From positions 5,828,001 through 5,892,000 of the forward strand of contig OZ242031.1 in assembly GCA_965205045.1 (NCBI GenBank): DNA of 64,000 nucleotides, written 5' to 3'. This document shows, piece by piece, positions 38,401 to 46,725 of this stretch. The notes under the pieces were generated by a model, which did not search any database, was not told the origin of the DNA, and saw only the letters and a list, made by a program, of their open reading frames with translations. Each line of letters begins with the position of its first letter. The stretch's first letter is position 1. Source of the stretch: UBA6522 sp965205045 (GTDB taxonomy: Bacteria; Pseudomonadota; Gammaproteobacteria; Steroidobacterales; Rariloculaceae). The translations under genes were made by a program, and so were the position numbers.

Positions 38401-38517
38401 GACGACGATTTCCTCGAGGGACGCTTCGTCCTCAGCTTCCTGGGCATTCGCCCATTGAGCCGCCACGCCCAGCATGGCGATCGAAACAATCGCCGTCGTC
38501 AAATGTAACTTTTTCAC
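35476..38517 (-). CDS. TonB-dependent receptor with Gly-rich inserts and tail
   Basis: 1013 aa from GTG 38517 (GAGGT six bases upstream); signal peptide ends QWANAQ. TonB box EEIVVTGSRV, then plug motifs GINLWGLGEENTLTLLNGSR and DAVAGVVNFIPRYG. The barrel ends YFLNLRLLLG, but 18 more residues follow (EGGGAAGGGGGGGGRGG plus R), unusual because the C-terminal aromatic normally signals barrel assembly. An extracellular loop carries TGGGGMGMGMGGGAT. A Fur-like box lies about 96 bp upstream. Ligand unknown; iron-chelate is possible from the box only. Confidence 0.92.
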   Translation of the reverse strand: MKKLHLTTAIVSIAMLGVAAQWANAQEAEDEASLEEIVVTGSRVLGIEDSTSPVVTVGQAEFEENPSVTLADFLVENVTANNGQLTLVDESNQSGRIQGDRSTGINLWGLGEENTLTLLNGSRLVYNAAPSRTGWFNVDANSILPGIAMQRADILLDGGSAIYGTDAVAGVVNFIPRYGFEGMEFRVQSDFYPEAIGTTGSAAVEGLYGTSFGDDRGDFLVAFDYRQTTENLAAELGLNHADVPQWDGSDAFWAEYGEDMHTGGSGYDYSAAAPATGGGGMGMGMGGGATASTLLADPLCGATDRIDMHYSQLGEIVPPGVDGAGSCAGYPLLDTDGRGSDRYTVFAALSYDFSDRVRGSAEVGYSERQIFDPTRFDPNDGAYTGTPIQVTFPDNHPGLRYYKDNFPAWAAATAPPPRRGMGPAGPAPVVSGGIPQSPVGFEDFAGYDASTINIRAGLDIQLSPMFQLDIGFTHGTSKASQARMVQKVENYLNAIDGLGGPNCNPATGTAGEGGCEFYNPFLSSALPDAASLGLANSPELLAWLVDPDLAVGHFETGLSAVDALLNIDTGWELPGGPVGWVIGADYRQEDTSQEYSPDYLAGGVSSMGVQTIGLQGFTDPLRPFAGEDRATSVFSEAVLPFTDALTMQLAVRHDDYDSVGGSANPKIGINFAPTDRVRLRASYGRSLKAPTIIHVNELVSATSIPTGPGMGRRGGHRVSSVDTGDPNIVPQTAVHTSVGGDFTLAEDVGALRSLQLSASYVTFDFKDRIVRLEAVARIPDAPGTGDCGILGPDRLYEEFFRQDPDGLQCFDGVDANGDGKLQRTELTHAYASYTNIATSELEGVDLRLTAALDTPAGLMNLQLGGTQTLKFLSSERDPLAPPVDAVGRVGVLAFTAATLPEYQMVSRMSMRWGGGSHFTSLSGRYKSTILNSAGELRTGSFATWDLRHSWDINDMINLSFTARNVTGSSPARSATTVPIRDGVTSYFLNLRLLLGEGGGAAGGGGGGGGRGGR

Positions 38518-38612
38518 TACATTACCTCTCTTGCAAAAGTCGCCCGAATTCCCTGGCAAATGGAGCAGCGAAGCAGCGCCTCGACCTCGATGCTGCATTT
38601 GATTTCACCATC

Positions 38613-38631
38613 GATAATGGTAATGGTTCTC
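38613..38631. promoter_or_regulatory. Candidate Fur box upstream of the second TonB-dependent receptor
   Basis: GATAATGGTAATGGTTCTC matches the 19-bp Fur consensus at 15 positions by eye. It sits about 96 bp before the receptor start (GTG 38517) in a 516-bp divergent region. The remaining part (38632-39033) has no gene; promoters for the HD-oxygenase gene must lie there. Confidence 0.5.
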
Positions 38632-39033
38632 ATTAACCTATGCAAAGACTGTCTGCCCAACGAAACATGCGCACTTGCTTCTGCCAGTCGATTGCTACCA
38701 ACCGAATGTTACCGACATTCGGATGCAAGGCTTAGGGCTCGACTGCAAACAATTGTTTAGGCTGGCAGGCAGTTAGGTGGTTTGGCCGCGAGAATCTCAG
38801 TCAGGTGACCTTGACCAGCGGCCCTCGGTCCGGTGTGCGCGCGATCTCGTTGCGACAATGCAACGGCGAGCGAATGGACCGTTGATCCCTTGGCTGCTGC
38901 AGGTCCCCGCACACTCGCAGAGGTGGCCGCCGGGAACTTATCAGTTCTTTACCCACGCTCCCGATTACCCTCGAAATTTTCGGTTTATACTTGCTCCGAA
39001 CATGCTCGATTCGAATAGACAGGAGCACCGCCC

Positions 39034-39798
39034 ATGGAACTGAACAGGAAGCGACGCGATTTCATGCGCAATGCCGCGCTCGCCGCTGCGGCGACCTTCA
39101 CGCCGGGCATGACGTTTGCCCAGAAGGCCGACGCGGTGGAGGACGAACTCGAACACCGGCTGATGCTCGCCCAGGGCATGGGCATGGGCGGCGGGGCGGC
39201 GGCCGAACCCCCACCGATGCCGGAACGCCCCACCATCATGGACTTCATGCGGCTGCGCTTCTATGACGCGCCGGACGGAAGCATCCGGCAGAACAGCCAC
39301 ATGCTGCAGAGCGCAAACCTGGCGCTCAAGGCCGGCTACGACGAGAAGGTGGTCGTGGCGTGCGCACTTCACGACACCGGCCACCAGATCAGGCGGGTGG
39401 ACCACGGCCACTGGGGCTCCAACCTGCTCGAGGGATATGTGGACGAGGAAATCTCCTGGGCGATCAAGTATCACCAGTCGCTGCGCTTCTTCCCGGACCC
39501 GGACTACAACTACGAATACCCCGAGATGTACATCCGCATCTTCGGCGAGGACTACGTGCCGGACGAGTATCAGCAGGCCCACCACGACTACGCCAAGGGC
39601 CACGAGTGGTATCACACCGCCCGCGTCATCACGGTGAACGACGTGTACGGCTGGGACGAGAACGCCCACGTCGAGTACGAGCCGATCTTCGAACTTGTGG
39701 CGAAGCACTTCCGCACGCCGCCCGAAGGCCTCGGCTTCGACAACAGCCACAACGCCCACTTCTGGCGTTCGATCATCTGGCCGAACCGCCCGCTCTGA
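39034..39798 (+). CDS. Tat-exported HD-domain protein, PhnZ/MIOX-like oxygenase candidate
   Basis: 254 aa. The N-terminus RKRRDFMRNAALAAAATF is a twin-arginine signal, which would export a folded metalloprotein. The HD pattern is H89 (NSHMLQSA), H113-D114-x-x-H117 (LHDTGHQ), H124/H126 (DHGHWG), H147 (KYHQSL) and D203 (VNDVYG). This fits mixed-valent di-iron oxygenases such as PhnZ and inositol oxygenase better than phosphohydrolases. A Gly/Met insert (QGMGMGGGAAAEPPP) lies between signal and domain. AGGAG precedes the ATG. The sulfatase gene overlaps its stop. Substrate is unknown. Confidence 0.75.
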   Translation: MELNRKRRDFMRNAALAAAATFTPGMTFAQKADAVEDELEHRLMLAQGMGMGGGAAAEPPPMPERPTIMDFMRLRFYDAPDGSIRQNSHMLQSANLALKAGYDEKVVVACALHDTGHQIRRVDHGHWGSNLLEGYVDEEISWAIKYHQSLRFFPDPDYNYEYPEMYIRIFGEDYVPDEYQQAHHDYAKGHEWYHTARVITVNDVYGWDENAHVEYEPIFELVAKHFRTPPEGLGFDNSHNAHFWRSIIWPNRPL

Positions 39799-41486
39799 TC
39801 CGCCCGACGACTGCATCGCAGGCCCTTGCCGCGCACGCGCTCGCGATTGTCGCCGCCGCGTCCGGCAGCCTGGTCCTCTCCGGTTGTGCGCCGCAGCCCG
39901 ACCCGACGGCCGTTGAACCGGACGGCGCTGCGCCGTCAATATCCGCAGAAGCCACCCAACCCAACTTCCTGCTGATCGTCGCCGACGACCTGGGATTTTC
40001 CGACATCGCCCCCTACGGCGGGGAGATGCCCACACCCAACCTGGCGCGCCTGGCTTCCGAGGGTACCCGGTTTCTCGACTTTCATACCGCCGTCAAGTGC
40101 AACCCAACCCGCGCCATGCTCCATACTGGCATCGACAACAACACGTCGGCCGTGGGCCCGCGGCGCAATTACCGGCTGAGCCCCGACGCGGCAACGCTGG
40201 CGGAGGTGCTGCGCGACGCCGGCTATCACACCTACATGACGGGCAAGTGGGACCTCGGGCGAGGCACCGAGCAGGTTCCCTCCGCGCGCGGATTCGAACA
40301 GGTCTTCGCGCTGCTGCCTGGCGCGGGACGGCACTTCCCGAACCCGCATCTCTCGGCATCGGACGAGTTGAACTCCTATTCGGAGAACGGCGAACGCGTC
40401 GCGGTACCCGATGACTTCTATTCCACATACTACTACACCGACAGGATGCTCGAGTACATCGACGCGAACCTCGGCGACGGCAGGCCGTTCTTCGCGTTCC
40501 TGTCTTATACCGCGCCTCACTACCCTCTGCAGGCGCCGCGCGAGCGGATCGAAGCGTACGACGGCTGGTACGAGGACGGCTATCAGGCCACCCGCAGCGC
40601 GCGCATCGAACGACTGCGCGAACTTGGACTATTTCCTGCGGATTTCGAGCCGTACGCGGACGAAGATCTGCAGGACTGGACTTCGTTGACCGACGCGGAG
40701 CGCGCCGACGAATCCAGGCGCATGCAGATCTACGCCGCGATGGTGGACATCATGGACGAGGAGATCGGGCGGGTCCTTGCCTATCTCGACGAGCAGGGAA
40801 TCGCGGACGATACGATCGTGCTGTTCATGTCCGACAACGGCGCCGATGGCACCGAGATCGGTGCAGGCTACAACGAAGCCGACGACAACAGCCTGGACAA
40901 CCTGGGCAACGCCACTTCCTACGTCACGGTGGGCGCCAACTGGGCACGCGTGTCGTCCACGCCGTTGCGCCTGTACAAGACCTTTACCACCGAGGGCGGC
41001 ACCCGCGTTCCCGCGATCCTCCGCTGGCCGGGGCGAGTGGCCCCGGAGCGTATCGACCGTAACTTCTTCCAGGTCACCGACCTCATGCCCACCATCCTGG
41101 AGCTGGCCGGCATCAGCCATCCCGCCGGCGGAGACGATACCGGCGTCCTCCCCATGCAGGGCCGCTCGGTCAGCGCCCTGTGGCTCCACGGAACGCCCGC
41201 CTATGGCGACGACGACCACGCCTTCCATACCTATATCGAATCCCGCCTGGGCGGTGGCTACGTCAGGCGCGGCAACTGGAAACTGGCCTGGTGGAAGGAG
41301 GACGCCGAATTCGTCCCCGGCGCACTGTTCAATCTCGCCGAGGATCCCGCAGAAATCAATGACCGCTCCACTGACCAGCCGGAGATCGCCGCCGAACTTG
41401 CCCGGGCCTGGTTCGACTACGCCCGGGCAAACGGCGTGGATGTTGAAGCAGCCGGCTCCGCCAGCGTCGCACCGGCGTCTCCCTGA
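39795..41486 (+). CDS. Sulfatase lipoprotein
   Basis: 563 aa. Lipobox LVLSGC near residue 30 marks an outer- or inner-membrane lipoprotein. Metal site NFLLIVADDLGFSD; formylglycine motif CNPTRAMLHTG (C-x-P-x-R then TG); later GKWDLG, HYPLQAP and FMSDNGADG. These hydrolyse sulfate esters after Cys is converted to formylglycine by a separate enzyme. No ATG, GTG or TTG exists in frame between the previous gene's 3' part and the lipobox, so CTG 39795 (overlapping the stop as CTGA) is the likeliest start. Co-transcribed with the HD protein. Confidence 0.88.
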   Translation: MIRPTTASQALAAHALAIVAAASGSLVLSGCAPQPDPTAVEPDGAAPSISAEATQPNFLLIVADDLGFSDIAPYGGEMPTPNLARLASEGTRFLDFHTAVKCNPTRAMLHTGIDNNTSAVGPRRNYRLSPDAATLAEVLRDAGYHTYMTGKWDLGRGTEQVPSARGFEQVFALLPGAGRHFPNPHLSASDELNSYSENGERVAVPDDFYSTYYYTDRMLEYIDANLGDGRPFFAFLSYTAPHYPLQAPRERIEAYDGWYEDGYQATRSARIERLRELGLFPADFEPYADEDLQDWTSLTDAERADESRRMQIYAAMVDIMDEEIGRVLAYLDEQGIADDTIVLFMSDNGADGTEIGAGYNEADDNSLDNLGNATSYVTVGANWARVSSTPLRLYKTFTTEGGTRVPAILRWPGRVAPERIDRNFFQVTDLMPTILELAGISHPAGGDDTGVLPMQGRSVSALWLHGTPAYGDDDHAFHTYIESRLGGGYVRRGNWKLAWWKEDAEFVPGALFNLAEDPAEINDRSTDQPEIAAELARAWFDYARANGVDVEAAGSASVAPASP

Positions 41487-41571
41487 CGGACCCTGCGGCT
41501 CACTTCGCGCACTGACCCACGCACGGAAAGCGTGCTGGATCCCCTGATTTACTGCTGCAGAATCGCCGCTA

Positions 41572-41835
41572 TCACAACAGCGCGAACAAGGTTGCGAGCA
41601 CCCCCGTTTGGGCGGTCAACGCGCCCACCATCCACTTCGGCAGTTCGGCCCTGACCTTTTCGATATCGGCCTTGACCTCAACCTTGAGCGCATGGATATC
41701 TGTCTTGGTGGCCAGGTTGCGATCGAGCAATTGAACCTGTTCGTCCGCTAGGGCCTCGGCCTGGGTCTCAGGAAAACCGCTGGCCGTCAGGTGTTTGACG
41801 AAACGGTGGGTGTCGAAAGCGATCACGTCAGCCAT
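41572..41835 (-). CDS. DUF1640-like coiled-coil membrane protein
   Basis: 87 aa from ATG 41835 (MADVIAFDTHRFVKHLTASG). The middle is a coiled coil (ATKTDIHALKVEVKADIEKV) and the end a hydrophobic helix (MVGALTAQTGVLATLFALL). The same order (FDTHxFVKxL, coiled coil, terminal TM) defines the DUF1640/CCDC90-like family, common in bacteria with unknown role. An upstream extension in the same frame is less likely. Confidence 0.8.
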   Translation of the reverse strand: MADVIAFDTHRFVKHLTASGFPETQAEALADEQVQLLDRNLATKTDIHALKVEVKADIEKVRAELPKWMVGALTAQTGVLATLFALL

Positions 41836-42030
41836 GTCGCTATGGTAATGGTGGCGGACGGTCGCCGGCAATGCCGAGAATCTGGAAGAATCGTCCAGAT
41901 CCTCGTGCTGGAGACGCGCGTCCCGGCTCAACGAAAATTGTCAAACCGCCGGCGGCAATGCGGAATTCCGGTGCTACCATGACGCCCACGGAATGCGTTC
42001 GGAATGCCCTTACCAGGAGGTGCCTCTCCC

Positions 42031-44442
42031 ATGGCCTATGACTTGATCGGCAAGGATTTTGTGCCGCCCGACGTTCGTGCCAAGGTCACCGGAAGAGCGA
42101 GGTACGCCGAAGATTTCCGCGCCGAAGGCATGGTCTTCGCCAAGTTGCTTACCAGCTCCATGCCACACGCCACGATCAACGGTATCGACGCGTCGGAGGC
42201 ACTGGCCATGGACGGCGTTTTCGGTATTCTGACGGCAGAAGACGAGGGGGCGGCCACGCTGCTCACCAACGAACCGCTGTTCGTCGGTCACCCGATCCTC
42301 GCCGTGGCGGCCGTGGACGAGCGCACCGCACAGGACGCCGTCGACGCCATCCGGCTCGATGCCGAACCGCTGGAATTCGTGGTCGATCCACTGGAGAGCC
42401 TCTACCCCGGCGGCCCGAACGCGGGCCGGGACGGAACGAATGCGTCCTCCGGGCGCGGCATGGGCGGCATGGGCGGCGGCGGGCCAGGCCGCACACTCAA
42501 GTGGACGGCACGGGATTTCGCCGTTCCCGACGGCCAGCTACCCATGGGCGAGCCGTCCCAGGAGTGGTCGTTCGGCGACGTGGAGGCGGGTTTCGCGGAG
42601 GCCAGCCTGGTCCTGGACGAGACCTTCGTCACCCAGGGCAACTCGCACCACTCCATGGAACCGCGAACCACCCTGTCCTGGTGGGAGAACGGCAAGTGCT
42701 ACGTGCACACCGGCTGCCAGAGCCACACCGCGGCGCTGGGCGGAATCGCCCGGCAGTGCGGCGTCGGCGTCGAGGATGTCGTCCTGGTCAACGAGTACTG
42801 CGGCGGCGGCTTCGGCTCCAAGTCCGGCGGATCGCTCACCGTCGGCATCACGGCGCTGCTTTCCCGGAAGATCGGCCGCCCGGTCATGCTGCGGATCAGC
42901 CGGCACGAGGAATACTTTCTGGGCTCGGCCCGGGGCGGTTTCCAAGGGAACATCCGGCTGGGATTCAGAGACGACGGCCGCATCACCGCCGCGGACCTGT
43001 ACCTGGTGCAGGACGGCGGCTCGGGCGGCGGCTTCCCTGACGCCAACTCCGCCGGCGGCGCCGTATCGATCATCTACCAGCCGCTGTCGATGCGCTATCG
43101 CGGCATCACCATCGTCACCAACTCCACCCCGAGAGGCGCCCAGCGCGGGCCGGGGCAGAACCAGATCGCGGCCGCGGTGGAGCCGATCATCGACAAGGCC
43201 GCGCGCGAACTGGGGCTCGACCGGTTGGCCATCCGCCGGATCAACGCCCCCGACTCTTCCGGCACCATCGGCTCGCAGCAGGGGCCGCTCACCAGCGCCT
43301 ACATGGCCGAAGCCCTCGACCAGGGCGCCGAGCAGTTCGACTGGGCCGCCCGCAGCCGGCGCAGCGGCGAGCGGCAGGGCCCGAAGGCCTACGGCGTGGG
43401 CATCGGACAGGCTTACCACTCCGCGGGCCGCAGCGGTTACGACGGCCTGGTCGTGCTGACACCCGAAGGCAAGCTCCACCTGCACAGCGGTGTCGGCAAC
43501 CTGGGCACCTACTCGTACGTGGCCACCACGAGACCGGCCGCCGAAGTTCTCCGCTGCGACTGGGAAAACTGCGTGATCGAGCACGGCATCAGTACCCGGC
43601 ACCTGCCCAGCGCGTCGGCCCAGAACGGCAGCAACACCTCCTACACCATGACCCGGACCAACTACGTGGCGGCCCTGGATGCGCTGCAGAAACTCAAGGA
43701 AATCGCCGCGATGGACCTGGGCGGTGCGCCGGATGACTACGACGTCGGCGACCATCGGGTATTCGCCACGGCGGACCCGGAGCGCTACATCACCTACCAG
43801 CAGGCAGCGCAGCGAGCCATCGAACTCGGCGGCAGATACTCCGGCACCGAAGCCCCGGAGGATATCGCCGACGTGACCCGCGCGGCCGTCGCCGGTGTAG
43901 CCGGAACAGGCCTGGTGGGTATCGCCAGGGACAATCTCCCCAAGGACGGCGACGTACCGGCGCTGTCCGTCGGTTTTGCCGAGGTCGAGGTGGATCTGGA
44001 GACCGGCAAGGTGGAAATCATCGACCATGTCGGCGTGGCGGACTGCGGCACCGTGCTGCATCCACAGGGATTGTCCCAGCAGGTCAAGGGCGGCGGCGTG
44101 TGGGGCATGAGCTTCGCGCTGCACGAACGCCAGATTTACGACACGCAGAACGGCCTGCCCGGCAATGTCGGTCTTCTGGGCTGCAAGCCTTCCGGCTACC
44201 TGGACGTGCCGTCGGTGATGGCCTGGAGCGCCACGGACATCGCCGACCCCCAGAACCCGGTGGGCGCGCGAGGCATCGGCGAGCCGCCCATGGGCGCGGC
44301 GTCGGCTGCCGTGTTGTCAGCGATTTCCGACGCCCTCGGCGGGCACCTGTTCAACCGCGTCCCGGTGGTGCCGGACATGATCGTCAACCACGTCGCAGGG
44401 CAACCGCAGTCCCACGGCCCCCTCGACGTGCAGACCGCCTAG
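42031..44442 (+). CDS. Orphan molybdopterin-binding subunit, xanthine dehydrogenase family
   Basis: 803 aa from ATG 42031 (AGGAGGTG upstream). Paralogue of the protein at 13136: same MAYDLIGKDFVPPDVRAKVT start, EYCGGGFGSKSGG loop and catalytic GIGEPPMG. It differs by an insert GRGMGGMGGGGPGRTLKW near residues 138-155 that the paralogue lacks. No small or FAD subunit gene lies beside it, so it would need partners from elsewhere, perhaps those at 12134 and 15549. It has no Tat signal of its own. Substrate is unknown. Confidence 0.88.
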   Translation: MAYDLIGKDFVPPDVRAKVTGRARYAEDFRAEGMVFAKLLTSSMPHATINGIDASEALAMDGVFGILTAEDEGAATLLTNEPLFVGHPILAVAAVDERTAQDAVDAIRLDAEPLEFVVDPLESLYPGGPNAGRDGTNASSGRGMGGMGGGGPGRTLKWTARDFAVPDGQLPMGEPSQEWSFGDVEAGFAEASLVLDETFVTQGNSHHSMEPRTTLSWWENGKCYVHTGCQSHTAALGGIARQCGVGVEDVVLVNEYCGGGFGSKSGGSLTVGITALLSRKIGRPVMLRISRHEEYFLGSARGGFQGNIRLGFRDDGRITAADLYLVQDGGSGGGFPDANSAGGAVSIIYQPLSMRYRGITIVTNSTPRGAQRGPGQNQIAAAVEPIIDKAARELGLDRLAIRRINAPDSSGTIGSQQGPLTSAYMAEALDQGAEQFDWAARSRRSGERQGPKAYGVGIGQAYHSAGRSGYDGLVVLTPEGKLHLHSGVGNLGTYSYVATTRPAAEVLRCDWENCVIEHGISTRHLPSASAQNGSNTSYTMTRTNYVAALDALQKLKEIAAMDLGGAPDDYDVGDHRVFATADPERYITYQQAAQRAIELGGRYSGTEAPEDIADVTRAAVAGVAGTGLVGIARDNLPKDGDVPALSVGFAEVEVDLETGKVEIIDHVGVADCGTVLHPQGLSQQVKGGGVWGMSFALHERQIYDTQNGLPGNVGLLGCKPSGYLDVPSVMAWSATDIADPQNPVGARGIGEPPMGAASAAVLSAISDALGGHLFNRVPVVPDMIVNHVAGQPQSHGPLDVQTA

Positions 44443-44514
44443 CCATGTACGGCACGGCGGCAACTGCGGCGACCGCGAAAACGGCGGCAGCCGCGCCATG
44501 CATACCGGTAAACC

Positions 44515-46674
44515 ATGCACGATAGCCAACGACGAAAATTCCTCAAGTACTCGGCCGGCGCGCTGGCCGGCCTGCTGACGCTGCCGGCGTCGCGGCGGAG
44601 CTTCGCCCAGACGGTCAATCCGGCCACGGCAGGCCGCAACGCCTTCCCCCAGGGCGTCGCCTCGGCGGACCCGCAGCCCGACGCCGTGCTGCTGTGGAGC
44701 CGGGTGGAGCCGCTGGCGGGCGAGTCCGAGCCCGAAGCGGTGGTCCAGGTCAGCCGATCCCCCGAATTCGGGGAACTGGTGCTGGAAGAGACCCTGACCG
44801 CCTCGCCGGACAGCGACCATACCATGCGCCTCCTGGTCCGGGACCTGGAACCCGACACCACCTACTACTACCGCTTCATCGCCGCCGACGGCGCCACCAG
44901 CCGCCTGGGCCGCACCTGGACGGCGCCGCCGCTCGATGCACGCAAGCCCGTCAGCATCGCCTTCGTGTCCTGCCAGAGCTGGCCGCCGAACGAACACGGC
45001 GTCTACCAGCGGCTGATCCGCGACGAGCGAACCGCCGGCGCGGACCGTGCCGTCGACCTGATCCTGCACCTGGGCGACTACGTATACGGCCTGCCCGAGA
45101 ATCCCGGTGAAACGCTCGGTCCTCCCGGTCTTGCAGACAGTGTGACCCCGAACGAACCGGCGGCGGAAAGCCCGCCGGGCATGGGCATGGCGGGGATGGG
45201 CATGGGTGGCGCGCCGGGCGACGACGAACCCCCCGATCCGGAAGACTTCGACCTCTACCTGGCCGATCACCGGCGAATCTACAAGGGCTACCTCGAGGAC
45301 TCGGACCTACAGGAAGCGCGGGCCATGTACCCGTTCGTCGCCCTCTGGGACGACCACGAATTCGGTAACGACACCTGGCAGAGCTACACCGGCAGCCGAT
45401 CCAATCCAAAGAAACGAACGGCCGCGACCCGGGCCTGGTTCGAATTCGTTCCCCAGATACTCACCGACAGCCTGAGCGTGCCGGGCGTACCCAACGAGGC
45501 GCGGGATTTCGAGCAGCCCGAGGCGGTCGACAATGCCCCCATGCGGGACTTCGGCGACGGCTTTCTCTCCATGGAACCCAACAACCTGGCGGCCATCCGG
45601 TCCCAGACGTGCTACCGGACGGTGCGCTGGGGCGCCCATGTGGATATCCTGGTGACGGACAATCGCTCCTACCGGGGACCCAGCGCCCACCCGGGTCATT
45701 CGGCGCAGGACCTCGAGGACGAACGGAGTTCCGTCAACGTTTTCTCCAGCTTCAGCCTGTTCGACGGCGACCTGCTGAACACGTTGGCACAGGGCCGCGA
45801 CGCCGGCGGCGGCAATCCGCCGGAAACCGTCGTCATCAACGGCGAGACCGTGCCCAACCCGCGGCGCAACGATCCGGCGGTTTCCATGCTCGGCATCCCC
45901 CAGAAACAGTGGTTCAAGAACGCGCTGGCCGCAAGCCAAGCCACCTGGAAAGTCTGGGCCAACGCCGAACCGGTGATGGGTTTCCGCTTCGACCCCGGCC
46001 GGATCAACCCGGAAGCCGGCAGCGGCTTCCTGTGGACCGACAGTTGGGACGGCTTTCCCAACGAGCGCGAGGAACTGATGCGGTTCATCCGCGAGAACGG
46101 CATCGCCAACATAGTATCCCTGAGCGGCGACCGGCACGCCCACTACGCCGGCCTGGTGGCCGAAAACTACGCAGCGGAATCGCCCCGCTACGTCATTCCG
46201 GATTTCACCTGCACGACGATCTCGGCCTTCGAGCGCGGCACCTCCCTGGAGCGGGCGATGGGCAACTTCGGGCTCTCCCACCTTGGCATGTACAGCCGAC
46301 CGGGTCCCGACGGCGCCGAGGAGCGCGTCTGCAACCTCAACCTGTGCATGCGCGAGGGCGCCGCAGCCGCCCAGGCAATGTACGAGACCAACGATCTCGA
46401 CCAGGCCCTGGCGGCCGCCGGAGCGTCGCCCAACCCGCATCTGGCCTACGCCGACAACGACGTCCACGGCTACTGCGTCGCCACCTTCGACGCCGACAGT
46501 TGCGACGTGACCTTCGTCTCCGTGGCGCGTCCAGTCTGGGACCCGGCCGTCTATCCGGAAGGCCCGCCCATGCTCCGCGCGGTAGGCTACCGCGTGGACG
46601 CCTGGGAAGGCGGCGGGGAACCGGAACTGGTGCGCACATTCACCCGCGGCGAACGCGTCTTCGGGGAATCCTGA
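44515..46674 (+). CDS. PhoD-like alkaline phosphatase/phosphodiesterase, Tat-exported
   Basis: 719 aa. Tat signal SQRRKFLKYSAGALAG. An N-terminal PhoD_N beta domain (GVASADPQPDAVLLWSRVEP) is followed by the metallophosphatase core: AFVSCQSW, LHLGDYVYG, ALWDDHEFGND and LSGDRHAHYAG. PhoD enzymes release phosphate from phosphoesters with Ca/Fe. A loop next to the first metal site contains PPGMGMAGMGMGGAPGDDE, a Gly/Met insertion not usual in the family. Gene begins 72 bp after the molybdenum subunit stop on the same strand. Substrate could be any phosphoester. Confidence 0.9.
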   Translation: MHDSQRRKFLKYSAGALAGLLTLPASRRSFAQTVNPATAGRNAFPQGVASADPQPDAVLLWSRVEPLAGESEPEAVVQVSRSPEFGELVLEETLTASPDSDHTMRLLVRDLEPDTTYYYRFIAADGATSRLGRTWTAPPLDARKPVSIAFVSCQSWPPNEHGVYQRLIRDERTAGADRAVDLILHLGDYVYGLPENPGETLGPPGLADSVTPNEPAAESPPGMGMAGMGMGGAPGDDEPPDPEDFDLYLADHRRIYKGYLEDSDLQEARAMYPFVALWDDHEFGNDTWQSYTGSRSNPKKRTAATRAWFEFVPQILTDSLSVPGVPNEARDFEQPEAVDNAPMRDFGDGFLSMEPNNLAAIRSQTCYRTVRWGAHVDILVTDNRSYRGPSAHPGHSAQDLEDERSSVNVFSSFSLFDGDLLNTLAQGRDAGGGNPPETVVINGETVPNPRRNDPAVSMLGIPQKQWFKNALAASQATWKVWANAEPVMGFRFDPGRINPEAGSGFLWTDSWDGFPNEREELMRFIRENGIANIVSLSGDRHAHYAGLVAENYAAESPRYVIPDFTCTTISAFERGTSLERAMGNFGLSHLGMYSRPGPDGAEERVCNLNLCMREGAAAAQAMYETNDLDQALAAAGASPNPHLAYADNDVHGYCVATFDADSCDVTFVSVARPVWDPAVYPEGPPMLRAVGYRVDAWEGGGEPELVRTFTRGERVFGES

Positions 46675-46725
46675 CACCCCCCGGCAGCGCGCATCGTTCC
46701 GCTTCGCGGCGCATATTCTCCCGGA

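Noticed and set aside
39360..39794. N-terminal extension of the sulfatase
   Set aside because: This is the alternative frame of the HD-oxygenase gene; it has no signal and the lipobox lies downstream.
42538..44124. Minus-strand 528-codon open frame
   Set aside because: Shadow of the orphan molybdenum subunit on the other strand.
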